The notes under the pieces were generated by a model. That model did no database searches and was not told the DNA's origin. It saw only the letters and a program-made list of their open reading frames with translations. Positions 1 through 10,545 of a DNA stretch of 64,000 nucleotides are shown here, in pieces. The DNA is from Knufia peltigerae (lineage: Eukaryota > Ascomycota > Eurotiomycetes > Chaetothyriales > Trichomeriaceae), in the NCBI GenBank assembly GCA_030247855.1, contig JAPDRN010000036.1, forward strand, positions 1 through 64,000, in the 5' to 3' direction. Position 1 is the first letter of the stretch. Each line of letters opens with the position of its first letter. Both the position numbers and the translations under genes were made by a program.

Positions 1-395
1 GTGTGTATCTCTCGCACCCACCAAGCCCGTCACGCGTTTAGAAGTGTAATGAGATCGAAAAAAAAGAAAAAGGTCAAATGATCAAGAATGGCATATACAG
101 TACAGTATCCCTTGGCCCTGGCAAACAGGTCGGTAATTTGCTATCTTTCATCAACCTCTTTTTGATCATAATGATGGTTTTTTACCCCTTTTCAACGCGC
201 GTGTGTGTGTGTGAGACTCCTCATCCAAACTGATGAAATTTCAGTAAATCCGGTCCGACTTCGCAACCCCCATCAAACGCCCACAAAAATGAGAGAGACA
301 GAGACGAAGAGACGACGAGACGACACGAGAGAGAGACACCAAACAACTTTTTCAACCCCCATTACACTCATCGGCTAGGCAGCGGGCAGCAATTT
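1..395. other. Intergenic, 3' flank of CBF5
   Basis: No gene is visible. The stretch lies past the CBF5 stop codon and holds A-rich tracts near 57-75, a GT dinucleotide run near 199-214 and a purine-rich GA/AGAG tract at about 291-335. It probably contains the CBF5 3' UTR and the end of an unseen neighbour's flank. Confidence 0.6.
199..214. repeat. (GT)n microsatellite
   Basis: A short run of GT dinucleotides of about eight units in noncoding DNA downstream of CBF5. Confidence 0.8.
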
Positions 396-2011
396 CTAAT
401 CACTATCATCGCTGTCGTCAGCCTTGCTGGCCGAGCTCTTTCGCTTCTCCTTCTTTTCCTTCTTCTCCTTTTTCCTGCGCTTACGCTCGGCTCGTTCTTC
501 TGGGGTTTCGCCATCGTGCTTCTTTCGCTTCTCCTTCTTATCCTTGGGACCCAATGACGCAGCATCTCCATTCACTGATGTGGTGGCGGCGGTCGCGTCA
601 ACATCCATTGCCTCTCCGTTTGGCGCAACCGGTGGAGCGGCAAGCACATCGGATTGTGACGTCTTCTCATGTACAGGTGCGGCGGTGGAGCCGGAAACAT
701 CGGCTGGTGCGTTGTAGTCGGTGTACTCAGTAGACCACTTGGCGGGAGTGGCTTCATTGGGACGGCCATATTTCTGTGGTTTGTCGTCAGTACGAAAATC
801 ATGGACAAAAAAAAGGATCCCGGTAACTTACGTCAAGCTTGCCATCAGACTTCATCTTCTTCTTTTCCAAGGCAACTGGACCCATACCCCATCTGCGAGG
901 GTACAGATCTCGCTCCATAATACATCTCTTGACCTTGGCCACAACACCGTGATCGCACGTGGACAGCTCGACGGTGGACATTTGTGCAATACCCAGAGCG
1001 ATGGCTTCACCCTTGGTGGTCATCAAAACCACTTCCTCGTGGACTTCGATGCCTGCTTCGAATCGCAGCAGACCGGGGATCATGAGCTTGGCACCATAGC
1101 AGACTGCGTTCACTGCGCTGTCCTTGACGACAATTCGCTTGTATGTGGTCAAGAGACTCTCAAGTGGTGAGATGACCCTTCGCAGGTATGCCTCATCTCT
1201 GTTATTGTCCATCATCCATTGTGCGTCAAGCACGTCGTGCAGTGTGACCATGCCATCAGCCTCGGCCATGGCTCCCGATCGCACTCTTCGAAGCTCTTGC
1301 ATATGTGCGCCAACACCTAGCAGGAGACCCAGGTGCACGCAGAGTGTTCGGATGTATGTTCCTGCTTCACAGCTCACCCAGAAGACACCCAGGTGTCGGT
1401 CATTGTCGAACTCGTAGAGCTTGCTCTCGTGGATCGTTCGAATACGGAGTTGTCTCTTGACGGCCGAGATCAACGGTGGTCGTTGGAAGAGGGCACCGGT
1501 CAGGGTCTCGAGAGCTCGTGCAAATTGCGCCTCTCCACCAGGTAGCTTATCATGTAGCCTGATCACGCACACGTATTCCTTTCCGGCTCCTTGTTGCGAC
1601 TTGACCAGGCGAGTTGCTCGGTCTATGCAGACAATGAGACAACCTGTGACTTTGGGATCGAGCGTACCGCTGTGACCCGTCTTTTCTACTCGGAGTATCC
1701 GCTTCACCCATGCGACAACTTCGTGACTCGATGGGTTGGAGGGCTTGTCGAGATTGATGACACCAGAAGAGATGTAGGATTTCAGGTCGCGCTTCAGAGG
1801 TGTGCATCCGCAGGGGATGGGGGTAAAATGTCCCGTTCGCACGAGCACTGTCAAAGCCTGGTCAGTGACTAGTCTATAACATCGAGGACTGCAACACACA
1901 TTTGTCATAGTTTTTGAGTAAAAGAGGCCACTCAGATGTGGGAATCACAGGAGTGACATTCTCTGGTTTGATGGCATAGTCGACCTCTTGAAGCTTTGCA
2001 ACCACTGCCAT
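396..2011 (-). CDS. CBF5: H/ACA snoRNP pseudouridine synthase Cbf5 (dyskerin)
   Basis: Catalytic subunit of box H/ACA snoRNPs; converts uridine to pseudouridine in rRNA and snRNA in the nucleolus. Three exons on the minus strand: 2011-1900, 1847-832 and 773-396, giving 501 residues. The introns (52 and 58 bp) restore the family reading frame: exon 1 ends in NYDK and joins LLVRTGHF; exon 2 ends in GKLD and joins KYGRP. The TruB catalytic motif GHSGTLDP places the catalytic Asp near residue 101. The PUA-like part includes AVCYGAKLMIPGLLR and TTKGEAIA. The C-terminus is a Lys/Glu-rich tail (KKEKKEKKEKRK) ending in an acidic stretch, typical of fungal Cbf5. The start was chosen because it gives the conserved N-terminal EWPLLLKNYD block. 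Near-complete colinearity with yeast Cbf5 as I know it makes the call secure. Confidence 0.97.
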
Positions 2012-2386
2012 GGTTGGCGGAATGCTTCAGCTCGAGGTTGTACGGGCTTGAGAGATCGATCGAGCAGGGGAGGAGGTTCAAAAGACCCGAGGACCGTCAA
2101 TTACGCAAGATACACTACAGCCGTACCAAGCAGATGATAGTATGTTCAGCGTGAAGAAATATTGCCATACCACAAAATATAGGTCGTACATCGGCCGCTC
2201 GAATGTAAAAAAATTGGGTTGGAGAGAGAAAATGGCGCTAACACCAAAATAGAATAGTTCTTAATATGCTTGGCACGGTCACATTTTCTTGTCTCCGAAC
2301 AGGTGTCAACTCTTCGACAGCTTTCTTCTTCTTCAACATCTGTTCACGTTCCTCTTTCTGTCTTCATTTTTTTTGGATCATCAAGC
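2012..2386. promoter_or_regulatory. Divergent promoter region CBF5 / DER1
   Basis: 375 bp between two divergent start codons. There is a pyrimidine-rich tract (TTCTTCTTC, CTCTTTCTGTCTTC) just before the DER1 ATG, common in fungal core promoters. No specific operator is recognised. Confidence 0.5.
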
Positions 2387-3598
2387 ATGAGCGGCGGAGG
2401 CGTTGATATCATGGATCGATTCTGGAGTGCCCCTCCGGTGACTCGGTCAGTAGACTGATCATCATTCCAACAGCTTTCGTTTCTGACCGTGTCCAAGGAC
2501 GATCGTAGCAGCAATGTTCATCGAGTCTGCACTTGTTCATAGCGGCCTTATCAATGGCCTGCGAGTTGTCTTTTATTCGCCGTGGATCTTCAAGTTTCCT
2601 CCTGAGTTATGGCGGCTTCTTTCGTCGTTTCTGTTGACTGGAGGAGGCTTTTCGTTTGTGTTCGATCTTTATTTCAGTATGTGCTGCTGGCTTCACCTCT
2701 GCAAGCTACTCACACATCAGCAGTGTTCACGTACGCATCAGGTCTAGAACTGAACTCGCCACGATTTGGGCAGCCTGGTGATTTTTTCACCTATGTCGTA
2801 TTCGTGGCCTCGGTCATCTTGGTGAGCACCCTCCAGCTTGTTTTTCAGTTTCCCCCTTCCCTCCAAATATACACCTCGCATTTTCTGCCCGCCCAGCCAT
2901 AAAACTAGCTGAAGCGGTTCCTGGTAACGAGGGAGATTACCCCTGTGGCACGTGTAGACCCATCATTCGCAAAACTGTCAAGGGTCTAGGCGCGGTGCAG
3001 GCATGGTGGTGGCTCTATTGAGAAAGCTTTCGTGATACACACAATTTACGATTCGCGGTTTATGCTTCCTACATCTCATCAACAGCCATGTCTTGTTCTT
3101 GTGACGCTGCATGTTTTCACACTAACTGACTGGCCATAGGTGATTGGAGGCTTGGTTCTTAGTTCCCACATCTTCACTCAAGCTCTTCTTCTCGCCTTCA
3201 TCTATACCTTTGCGCAAGACAACCGGGGCAAGAAAGCACATTTCATTATTCTGCAAATTCCGGTTGAGCTTCTTCCTTGGGCAATGCTCACCTTGACTCT
3301 CATAATGGGCGGTCCCACAGCTGCGTTGCAGCAGGGAGTGGGCGTCATCGCTGCGCACTTGTATGATTTCCTCACGAGGCTGTACCCAACATTTCAAGGT
3401 GGTCGAAATTACATCCAAACTCCGGCGGCGATCAAACGCTACTTTGGGGCTGATCGAAGTGCTTTCAGTCATAAAACGTACGGTACCAGCTTCAGACAGG
3501 GCCAAAACGTCCCTCAGCAACAAAGCCGGGGTTGGACGAGTGGATTTTCCAGTGGCTGGAGTGGTCGAGGCGCCGGGCGAAGGTTAGGTGGTGATTGA
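2387..3598 (+). CDS. DER1: Derlin family protein (Der1-like), ER-associated degradation
   Basis: Multi-pass ER membrane protein of the Derlin rhomboid pseudoprotease family; it acts in retrotranslocation of misfolded ER proteins with Hrd1 and Cdc48. Four exons: 2387-2445, 2498-2676, 2724-2821 and 3140-3598, 264 residues. Derlin hallmarks are WSAPPVTR at the N-terminus, PPELWRLLSSFLLTGG, FDLYF followed by SPRFGQPGDFFTYV, and GPTAALQQGVGVIAAHLYDFLT. The C-terminal cytosolic tail is rich in Gly, Ser, Arg and Gln. Introns 1 and 2 are 52 and 47 bp, while intron 3 is 318 bp, far longer than others here. A second in-frame ATG at 2411 (MDRFW) is an equally good start, since many Derlins begin with a short M-D-x-F/W sequence. 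Confidence 0.93.
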
Positions 3599-4673
3599 GA
3601 TTCTACCAAGATGTCAGTGTGTGACAATATGTACAACAGCTTTTTCATGATCTGATGAACAGAGATACCCAATCGAGCGACTTCCCCCGTATTTCTATCC
3701 GAAGAACAACTTCCTTTCATTTCGTCTGACTGAGCCACATAGCATGCAAACTCGCTACTCGTACCCGTATGATCGATGATGATGATCACGACGACATTTC
3801 AGGAGGTCTTGTTACCACATTGGGGATATTTACCCAAGCCTGCAACGTTTTCGGCCTCAGCACCCCTGGTCGATCCATATCCGTATCCGCCAGCCTCGCC
3901 CTACCCCACACGTTTCATACATGTCTTGTCTCACGGTTTCGCCTTCTTCCGGCGAATCTTTTCCTGACGCCCTCACTCCCGTTATGTGAAAAGAACGGCA
4001 TCTGCCACATCACATGCGGCATCAGTCGACCTAGCCGACCTTTTTGCGTCTGGAGGCATCCATGAAGCTCTCCACCACCCAGGCCCTTTCGAAGCTTCCC
4101 ATTGCCCTGGCGAAGCTTTAGCGGATAGATTTACCTCTTCCCGGTGTCGTTCCGTCGTCGTAACGAAGTCAACGTGGATTTCTACTGTCTATCTCGTCCC
4201 TGTAAGGAGGTGAAGGCGATGCTCAGCCTCATTGGTCTATCCACTACTCCGTACTTGTCCAGGACAGAACTTTTGGGGGAAAAGGTGATACTCGCGTCTT
4301 TCTCTGACAAGTTTGAGGTTCTCGACAGAGCGGAGCCTGACGCACGCGTCCACCTGCTTTTGGCCTACACTCTCGTTGCAGAGATGGCTCGTGGCCAGAT
4401 CTATATCAATCGCAGTATTTCTCTCTCCCGTTCTGTCCGCTCAGATTCTCATCTTCTCATTGATTGTCCATCTTTGCAATTTTCCCCCTTTCCCCCTTCT
4501 GCATCTTTAACCCATCCAGGCCGGTTCCTGTTCCTTCATTCTTGATCATTAGAGAGTTGACCTCGGCATTTATTCGAATTTCGCCCAAATAGACACAGGT
4601 TGTCCCTTCTTTTTCAGGATCCCACAAGACACAGCAGGCTCGTTGTCCAATTGTTTCCCTACTCTATAACAAC
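3599..4673. other. Intergenic, upstream of secreted repeat protein
   Basis: About 1.1 kb without a convincing gene. Short open frames exist but show no family similarity or good gene structure. It contains one TACTCCGTA copy at 4245-4253 and a long pyrimidine-rich stretch (about 4420-4510) and CACAGG/CACAAGACACAG leader-like sequence before the ATG at 4674, which suggests the promoter and 5' UTR of the next gene. Confidence 0.45.
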
Positions 4674-5855
4674 ATGGCCAGACTCACCAATCTTTTCCTC
4701 ACATTCAACTTGATCGTCCTCCCCGGCGTCCTAGCCGACATCAATGCATTGTCACTCACAGCCGCCGTGGCGATTGTTCCTGGCTTCCTCGCCCCAGCAG
4801 TCTCGGCATACGTCCTCCCTCCAGGAGGTTTCAAGCGGTCATACGGCCTAGCTCCACGCAAGCAGGACGATGGTCAAGATCAGGGTCAGAACCAGGGCCA
4901 AGATCAAGGCGTCAATGTCGGTCCCGGTGCCGGTGCTGGTGTCGGTAACGGTGTAGGGCAGGGTCAGGGTCAGAACCAGGGCGCTGGCAATGCCGGTGTC
5001 GGTGCAGGTGCTGGTGTTGGTAACGGTGCAGGCCAGGGTCAGGGTCAGAACCAGGGTGCTGGCAAAGCCGGTGACAAGAACAAGAACAAGAACAAAAACG
5101 CAGACGCAGACGCCGCTGCCATCGCCGCCGCCGACCAAGCTGCCGCTGCCGCCAACCAGACCGCCGCCGTTGCGAATGTCACCGACGCCGCCACCGTCCA
5201 AGCTCAATGTGTCTCTGCCGCCATGGCCGCTGCCCTCAACCAGACCAACAAGGTAGACAAGGCCACTTCCGACGCCATCGCCGCAGCCTGCGGAGCCAAC
5301 AACTCTCAAGTTCAAGCTGCCGCCGCCAATGCCACGGCCGTCAATAACCAGCAGGGTGCTGCCGCCAATAACGGTACCACCACTGGTAACAAGAACAACA
5401 ACAAACACAAGCACACGAACAAGAACAAGAACAAGAACAAGAATAACAACAACAACAATAACAACGCCAATAACGCCAACAGCACCACCACCGCCAACAA
5501 CGGTAACAACGGCAATAACAAGAATAACAATGGCAATAACAACAATAACAATGGCAACAACAACAATAACAATGGCAATAACAAGAATAACAATGGCAAC
5601 AACAAGAACAACAATAACAACGCCAACGGCAACGGCAACAACGCCAACGGCAACAACGGCAACAACGCAGGAGGGAATGCTGGTGGCAACGGCGGCAACA
5701 ACAACATCCTCGACCAGATTGTCGGCCTCATCAACGGCATCCTGGGTAAGCGTGAAGCCGAGACCATGGCCAAACGTGAAGTCGAGATGCCAGTCAAAAA
5801 GACGGATGTCGTCCGACGACATACCGTGAGACAATATCACGAACGTGCTTTTTAA
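4674..5855 (+). CDS. Secreted Gly/Gln- and Asn-rich repeat protein with KEX2-type sites
   Basis: 393 residues, single exon. Not a recognised family. Residues 1-50 are hydrophobic and look like a signal peptide plus a second apolar stretch. KR at about 54-55 may end a propeptide. Residues about 63-140 are Gln/Gly-rich and include two near-identical units of about 26 residues (GAGAGVGNG then GQGQGQNQGAG). Then follow a short KN repeat, an Ala-rich helical block with two Cys (AQC...AAACG, near 182 and 207), and a long Asn-rich tract interrupted by Gly, Lys and Ala. The C-terminus has an amphipathic segment ILDQIVGLINGILG and closely spaced dibasic sites: KR at 359 and 367, KK at 375, RR at 381. 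This suggests a secreted, Kex2-processed wall or surface protein; function unknown. The biased codons also keep the antisense strand open, which is an artefact. Confidence 0.75.
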   Translation: MARLTNLFLTFNLIVLPGVLADINALSLTAAVAIVPGFLAPAVSAYVLPPGGFKRSYGLAPRKQDDGQDQGQNQGQDQGVNVGPGAGAGVGNGVGQGQGQNQGAGNAGVGAGAGVGNGAGQGQGQNQGAGKAGDKNKNKNKNADADAAAIAAADQAAAAANQTAAVANVTDAATVQAQCVSAAMAAALNQTNKVDKATSDAIAAACGANNSQVQAAAANATAVNNQQGAAANNGTTTGNKNNNKHKHTNKNKNKNKNNNNNNNNANNANSTTTANNGNNGNNKNNNGNNNNNNGNNNNNNGNNKNNNGNNKNNNNNANGNGNNANGNNGNNAGGNAGGNGGNNNILDQIVGLINGILGKREAETMAKREVEMPVKKTDVVRRHTVRQYHERAF

Positions 5856-6479
5856 GAAAGCCTCGTATGAGGAGGAAAGGAGTGCGCCACAATGGCGAAA
5901 ATAGGGGGCCCTCAAAATCTCACTCACTCTCACTCTCTCCTACCTACCTACCTAGGTCACTGCGAGGTACGAACAGATGTTGGATGTGTTTGTGTGTGGT
6001 ATGTATGTATAGATTAGATGTGTACTTCTATAGGTTTATGAAATTCTTCGAGGTCGCGGTCTATCGAGACCGCTTTGGCATCATGATTGATTTGATTATT
6101 CCAAGGGGAACACACAAAGGAAAACAAGACCTTCCTGGAATGGTCACGGCTTGTTGGAAGTGGGAAATGCGAGAGAAGGAAAAAAAAATGTAAATGGGAC
6201 GCCGCGCATTCCAGAATATGAAAAGGTCAGAAATGAAACGAAACGAAACCGATACAGTACAAAAATCCAAAAGGGGGGAGAAAACAAAAGACAACTGCCA
6301 TAATCATCTTTGGTTTTCAGACTTGTCATTGATCATCAAATGGTCGTGGATTGAATGAGTATAGAACCGCCTCGAGATGAATCTGTTGTACTGTGTTTTC
6401 ATACTCCGTATAGTAGTACCACTTTCGTAGATCCTGATTTCATACCCAACGTTACAAGAACAGCTCGACTCCTCATCCA
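5856..6479. other. Convergent 3' intergenic region
   Basis: 624 bp between the stop of the repeat protein and the stop of VMS1, which converge. It contains GTATGTATGT-type short repeats near 6000, A-rich tracts and one TACTCCGTA copy at 6402-6410. No gene seen. Confidence 0.5.
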
Positions 6480-8474
6480 TCACGTCCCCTGCTGCATCCT
6501 CTTCAACCTCTCCTCGGCCGCTCTGGCCCTCCTTTCCCGCTCGATCCTCATTCTCATCTCGGGCGTCATACCACGCATCTCTTCTTCCCTCTTCTCATTC
6601 GCCGTCTTTTCGAGAGCCACGGCCTGCCCTAGACTCCTGCCCGCGCCGGCCTTCCTCTCCATTTTTCCTGCCTTCCTCCTCTCCTCGTCCACACGGATCT
6701 GCTCGAGCTCGGCCTTGCGTCTCTGCACCTCTGCCGCGTCACTGGCTGCCTTTTCCTGCTTCAACTTTCCGTCCGCCTCTTCCTGACTCAGTGCCGACGG
6801 GACGTGGGCTTTCGTCCAGTCCCAAGCGTCCTCACCAAGCAAGTGCCGTGCAACTCGAAACGCGTCACGGGTTTTGGGGTCGCCCGCAATGTCGTACGCA
6901 GTCTTCCCGTCGTCGTTTGTGATGGTCGGGTCAGCTTTGGCTTTGGTGAGTAGAGCAGTGACGAGGGCAGGTGAGTTCGTGGAAGCGGATAGATGTAGCG
7001 GTGTGGGTGCGTGGTGGTGTTCTGAGGGAGGGTAAAATGAAAAGTTTGGCGAGAGTTCGTTCTTGGTCAGATATAATAACACGCCGGGAGCTTTCGAACG
7101 TCTGATCAAGGCTTGAAGTTGTGACGTATGGAGTTGTGCTGCTTCCTCTTCCTTGCTGAGTTTTGGTGTTGAAGGTTTTGGTTTGGGCTCCTTTGGTGCA
7201 GCCTTTTCTGTTTGCCGCTTTTCCTCCTCTGGTGTCATCAACTTGCCCACTTTTAACCTCGTGAGCTCCTGAAATGAACGAAGAAGCTCTGCTTGGGTCG
7301 CCCGCCTGGTGCTGAATGGGAACCCTCGTATTCTCTGATCATTACTTCGTAATACCTGACCGTCATAAGGCCCGAAAAGTGTTCTTCTGTTTGTGGATCC
7401 GGTCGCTCGGATGAAAAGCAGCTCTGCAGTATCGATCATGCCTTTCCATTCGGATAGAACATTGCGCACATCTGCTTCGAGAGCCATCTCGTTGTACCGT
7501 CGTATCGAAGATCCTGCGGAATGTGCGTTTCCTTTGGCGTTGTCGTTAGCCGATTGCGATCCACCCTGTTTCCGCCTCGTCGTGTATCGGTGGAAGGTCT
7601 TGTGGGCTCTGACTACAGGGTGCCGCTCTTCTATGCCTCCTGGTCCTTTCCTGATTTCTGGCACCAATGACACAATCATGGCGGCAAAGTGTCCACCTCC
7701 AATCATGCAAAGGAAAAAGTGTGGTTCATTTTGCGCCAGGTTTCCCTTTCCGTGTCCGTTTTGCTTGGGTGTCGTTGGCTTGACTTGTTTCTTCTTGATG
7801 ATGTCTACTAGACTTGTAGATGCAGCCTCCCTCTCTTCATTCGACAGGATCGCTCTGTATACTCCTAAACCAACGTCCTGATCTAGTTTCGGACTCGTCA
7901 TCCACAACATCGGCGCCGTCCCGAAGTATTTTTTTGTTGTAGCCTTCGCATCATCGTCCTGATCTTCGTTCGAGATTTTGGCTTGTCTTTTTAGAAGTGC
8001 GCTCAACGTAGTATCGCCTGGCTTGTTCCCTTCGTCTTCTTCCTCTGAGTCTTCAGACTCCGACCCCGATAATGACTCGTCGAGGTCACCTATCATTCGT
8101 ATAAAAGTAGCCTCGTCGATTGACGGCGTTCCTTTTATGCTTAATTTCAAGTTGTAACGGTGGAAGTCGGACTTGACATGTTGTCGCTGATCCTGCACAT
8201 TGTTGAAGGAAACTTTGCACAGTGCACACGAGGTTGAGGGGGTATTGGAGCCTTCATTTGAGGCATTCACTACTTCAGAAGGCGTGGGTAACACATCTCT
8301 ATGCTGAGACGCTGGTTGATCTCGTCCAGCGAGGGTAAGAGTGAACAGTAACTCGGGTGGCAGATCGTAAACTGTTAGAAGTTAGAAGTGCGGCCTTGAA
8401 ATGCGCAGGCTTGATCGCTCACCATAGAGAGGGCGCCGGAGGAAAGGATTGGTCTCGTTATTCTTTTCGGCCAT
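6480..8474 (-). CDS. VMS1: Vms1/ANKZF1 peptidyl-tRNA endonuclease, Cdc48 cofactor
   Basis: Releases stalled nascent chains from 60S ribosomes by cleaving peptidyl-tRNA in ribosome-associated quality control; also binds Cdc48 at mitochondria and ER. Two exons: 8474-8423 and 8371-6480, 647 residues. The first exon (MAEKNNETNPFLRRPLY) is joined through a 51-bp intron to YDLPPELLFTLTLAG. Domains in order: C2H2-type zinc finger from about residue 66 (C-x2-C-x12-H-x5-H), an acidic linker, the VLRF1 domain containing GGGHFAAMIV and the GGSQSANDNAKG loop that carries the catalytic Gln, ankyrin repeats (HHAPTPLHLSAS...NDDGKTAYDIAG), a charged coiled coil, and a C-terminal VCP-interacting motif matching R-x5-AA-x2-R at about 629-639. 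All key elements are intact. Confidence 0.96.
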
Positions 8475-8874
8475 CTCAGAGATTTGACTTAAGAATTCTT
8501 AGAGCGAGTACAGAAAAGAGAGGCGCAGGACAATTTGTGCAATTTTGGCGGCTCTGTCAAGCATCTCCAAGTAAATACGTGAATTTGTTAAGCGGCTTCA
8601 ACTGCGTCATCGGCCCATTTCTTTAACTAAAGATCTCGACTTAGTCAGCCGAATACAGGCATCTTCCGGGCACTTTAAGGAGCCCCGAATCAGGTCGAAT
8701 ACGAAGTAAATGAACCACGACAACCAATTTTCATCCTTCATTCCTCATGCTTCATACATGTACACTTCATTTCTACTCGTAAATTATTCCCACACGCCAC
8801 AATTTTGCTATAGAGGGCCAGAGTCAGCTAATACCGACTTAGCCCTCGAGCCAACACTCAACTAGCAAAACAAC
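8475..8874. other. Intergenic VMS1 promoter / P450 3' flank
   Basis: 400 bp with the VMS1 upstream region on the left and the 3' flank of the P450 on the right. No gene or motif that I can support. Confidence 0.5.
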
Positions 8875-10545
8875 CTAGACAACAATTTCATGCTCCTTGA
8901 ACAACGGAAAGTTGTTGAACAAGAAATCCTGACTCTCCTTGAACTCGGATCTAAGCACTGCTTCATGCTTCGGGCTTCTTATCGTGATCTCGCATTTGAA
9001 CGGGTTTGGTCGAATATTGAATCCGTCAGTGTAGTCGTACGTATCGTACACAGTCCCTTTGACAGGTTTAATGTCAAAGCACCAGAGTAAGCGTGCGAGA
9101 GCGATGTACAGGTTTGCGCTAGCCAAATCAGCACCGGGACAGATTCGACGGCCCCATCCGAATGAACTGTGGCCAGACTTGCTTGGATGTGCGAGGCGTC
9201 CCTTTTCAACGGGCGTACTGGCGACGTACTTCTCTGGCAGGTAGCTAAGAGAACGAGGATCGACGTCAAGGAAGCGCAGAGGGTTGAAGTGGTCGGCATT
9301 GGGATAGTAATCTTCATTTCGATTGATGGCCCATGAGTTGCCCAGGATGTTTGTGCCCTTGGGGATGTAGTAGCCCTGGTACGTGTCTTCCTCGGAGCTG
9401 GCATGGGGAGTGCCACCGAGCACTGCGACGGGCCGCCATCGCAAGACTTCCTTGCACAACGCGCGAAGGTAGGGCAGTGAGGGTTCGTCGGCGTACGTTG
9501 GCAGGCGATCAAAGCCGATGACTGCGTCGAGTTCAGCATGTGCTGCGTGTAGGGTCTCTTGGTTCGTGATCAAGGCCAGCACCGAGGAACAAAGGGTGGA
9601 TGCCGTGGTATCCGCACCAGCGCCAAATAGCGATGCTGGCAATCCAGCAAAATCGCGTTCGCCGAGCAGCGCAAAGGATGCTGGGTCGGCATCGCGGGCT
9701 TCGATGAGCTGTTTGGCCAGACTGTTAGGTATAGGACGGGCGCCCGGTAGCTTTGCATTTTCCATATCCTCCCGTACAAAGTTGAGTAATTGAAGATCAG
9801 CTACTTCCGACTCCTGACCCCAGGCCTTGAGTTCACGTTTCCATCCTGCAAACATGTCGGGAATATGTTTAAGAATAGGGAAAGATTCGGCGAGATAGCG
9901 ACCAGGGACGTTGGAAGCTGCTGCTCTGTGCATCATCTTCAGGCGTTGTCGAATGATGGGTGAGTGAAGGTTGTCCACACGATGACCATAAGAGATGGTG
10001 AAGACAATCGAGGCCGTCATGCGGTCTATCAGCGGTTCGTAATCTTCTGGCCTTTCGAGGAGCTGGTAGCACAACCGAGCTGCTTCTGCTTCTTGGACTT
10101 GTCGGTAGTTCAAGAGAACTCTTGGAGTAAGCGCAGAATGTAAGGCTTTTCTTCGAAGCTGCCACGCTTTCCCATAAGGCGCCACGAGGATGCCTGAGTT
10201 GCCAAACAAGAGTTCACCCATGACCACGAATCTGGGTCGAGAGCTGTACTTTGTGGAACGCTTTTCCATCAATTCAGCAGCAACGTTTGGATCTGAAATG
10301 ATGATTGTTGGTCGGCGGCCAAACCACAACGTGTACATTGGCCCATATTTGTATGACCATTCTTGAAATTGAATCCATGGATATTTCTTCGGAATGTCGA
10401 ATTTATTGCCAACGAAGGGCAAAGGTTGCGGCCCTGGCGGCAGACGCTTCCATAGTATCACATCGTGAATAAGTACCCCGACGATCGCCAACAGGGCGAT
10501 ACCTGTGAAGCCCGACCAAAGGAGGAAGACATTTGAGAATGCCAT
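8875..10545 (-). CDS. Cytochrome P450 monooxygenase, CYP2-like microsomal type
   Basis: 556 residues, no intron. A haem-thiolate monooxygenase; the substrate cannot be read from sequence. Residues about 12-33 form an N-terminal membrane anchor, followed by the proline-rich hinge LPPGPQPLPFVGN. Visible P450 motifs: I-helix AGADTTAST, K-helix KEVLRWRP (ExxR), and the haem-binding loop FGWGRRICPG with the Cys ligand near residue 468. Length is slightly above the usual 500-530 because of a C-terminal extension after the haem domain. The divergent gene is a FAD monooxygenase and an MFS transporter follows, so the three could work in one oxidative pathway. The hinge style resembles fungal secondary metabolism P450s of the O-methylsterigmatocystin oxidoreductase type, but this is only a family-level resemblance. 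Confidence 0.93.
   Translation of the reverse strand: MAFSNVFLLWSGFTGIALLAIVGVLIHDVILWKRLPPGPQPLPFVGNKFDIPKKYPWIQFQEWSYKYGPMYTLWFGRRPTIIISDPNVAAELMEKRSTKYSSRPRFVVMGELLFGNSGILVAPYGKAWQLRRKALHSALTPRVLLNYRQVQEAEAARLCYQLLERPEDYEPLIDRMTASIVFTISYGHRVDNLHSPIIRQRLKMMHRAAASNVPGRYLAESFPILKHIPDMFAGWKRELKAWGQESEVADLQLLNFVREDMENAKLPGARPIPNSLAKQLIEARDADPASFALLGERDFAGLPASLFGAGADTTASTLCSSVLALITNQETLHAAHAELDAVIGFDRLPTYADEPSLPYLRALCKEVLRWRPVAVLGGTPHASSEEDTYQGYYIPKGTNILGNSWAINRNEDYYPNADHFNPLRFLDVDPRSLSYLPEKYVASTPVEKGRLAHPSKSGHSSFGWGRRICPGADLASANLYIALARLLWCFDIKPVKGTVYDTYDYTDGFNIRPNPFKCEITIRSPKHEAVLRSEFKESQDFLFNNFPLFKEHEIVV

Noticed and set aside
199..214. GT run at left end as a possible telomere
   Set aside because: Simple dinucleotide, not TTAGGG repeats, and coding DNA follows within 200 bp.
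4144..4545. 133-codon plus frame upstream of the repeat protein
   Set aside because: No family-like sequence; end is Ser/Pro/Phe low complexity from a C/T-rich promoter tract.
4848..5933. 361-codon open frame antisense to the Asn-rich gene (and a 161-codon Leu/Pro frame in another phase)
   Set aside because: It is Val/Ile- or Leu-only low-complexity sequence, the mirror of AAC and GGC repeats that contain no antisense stops.
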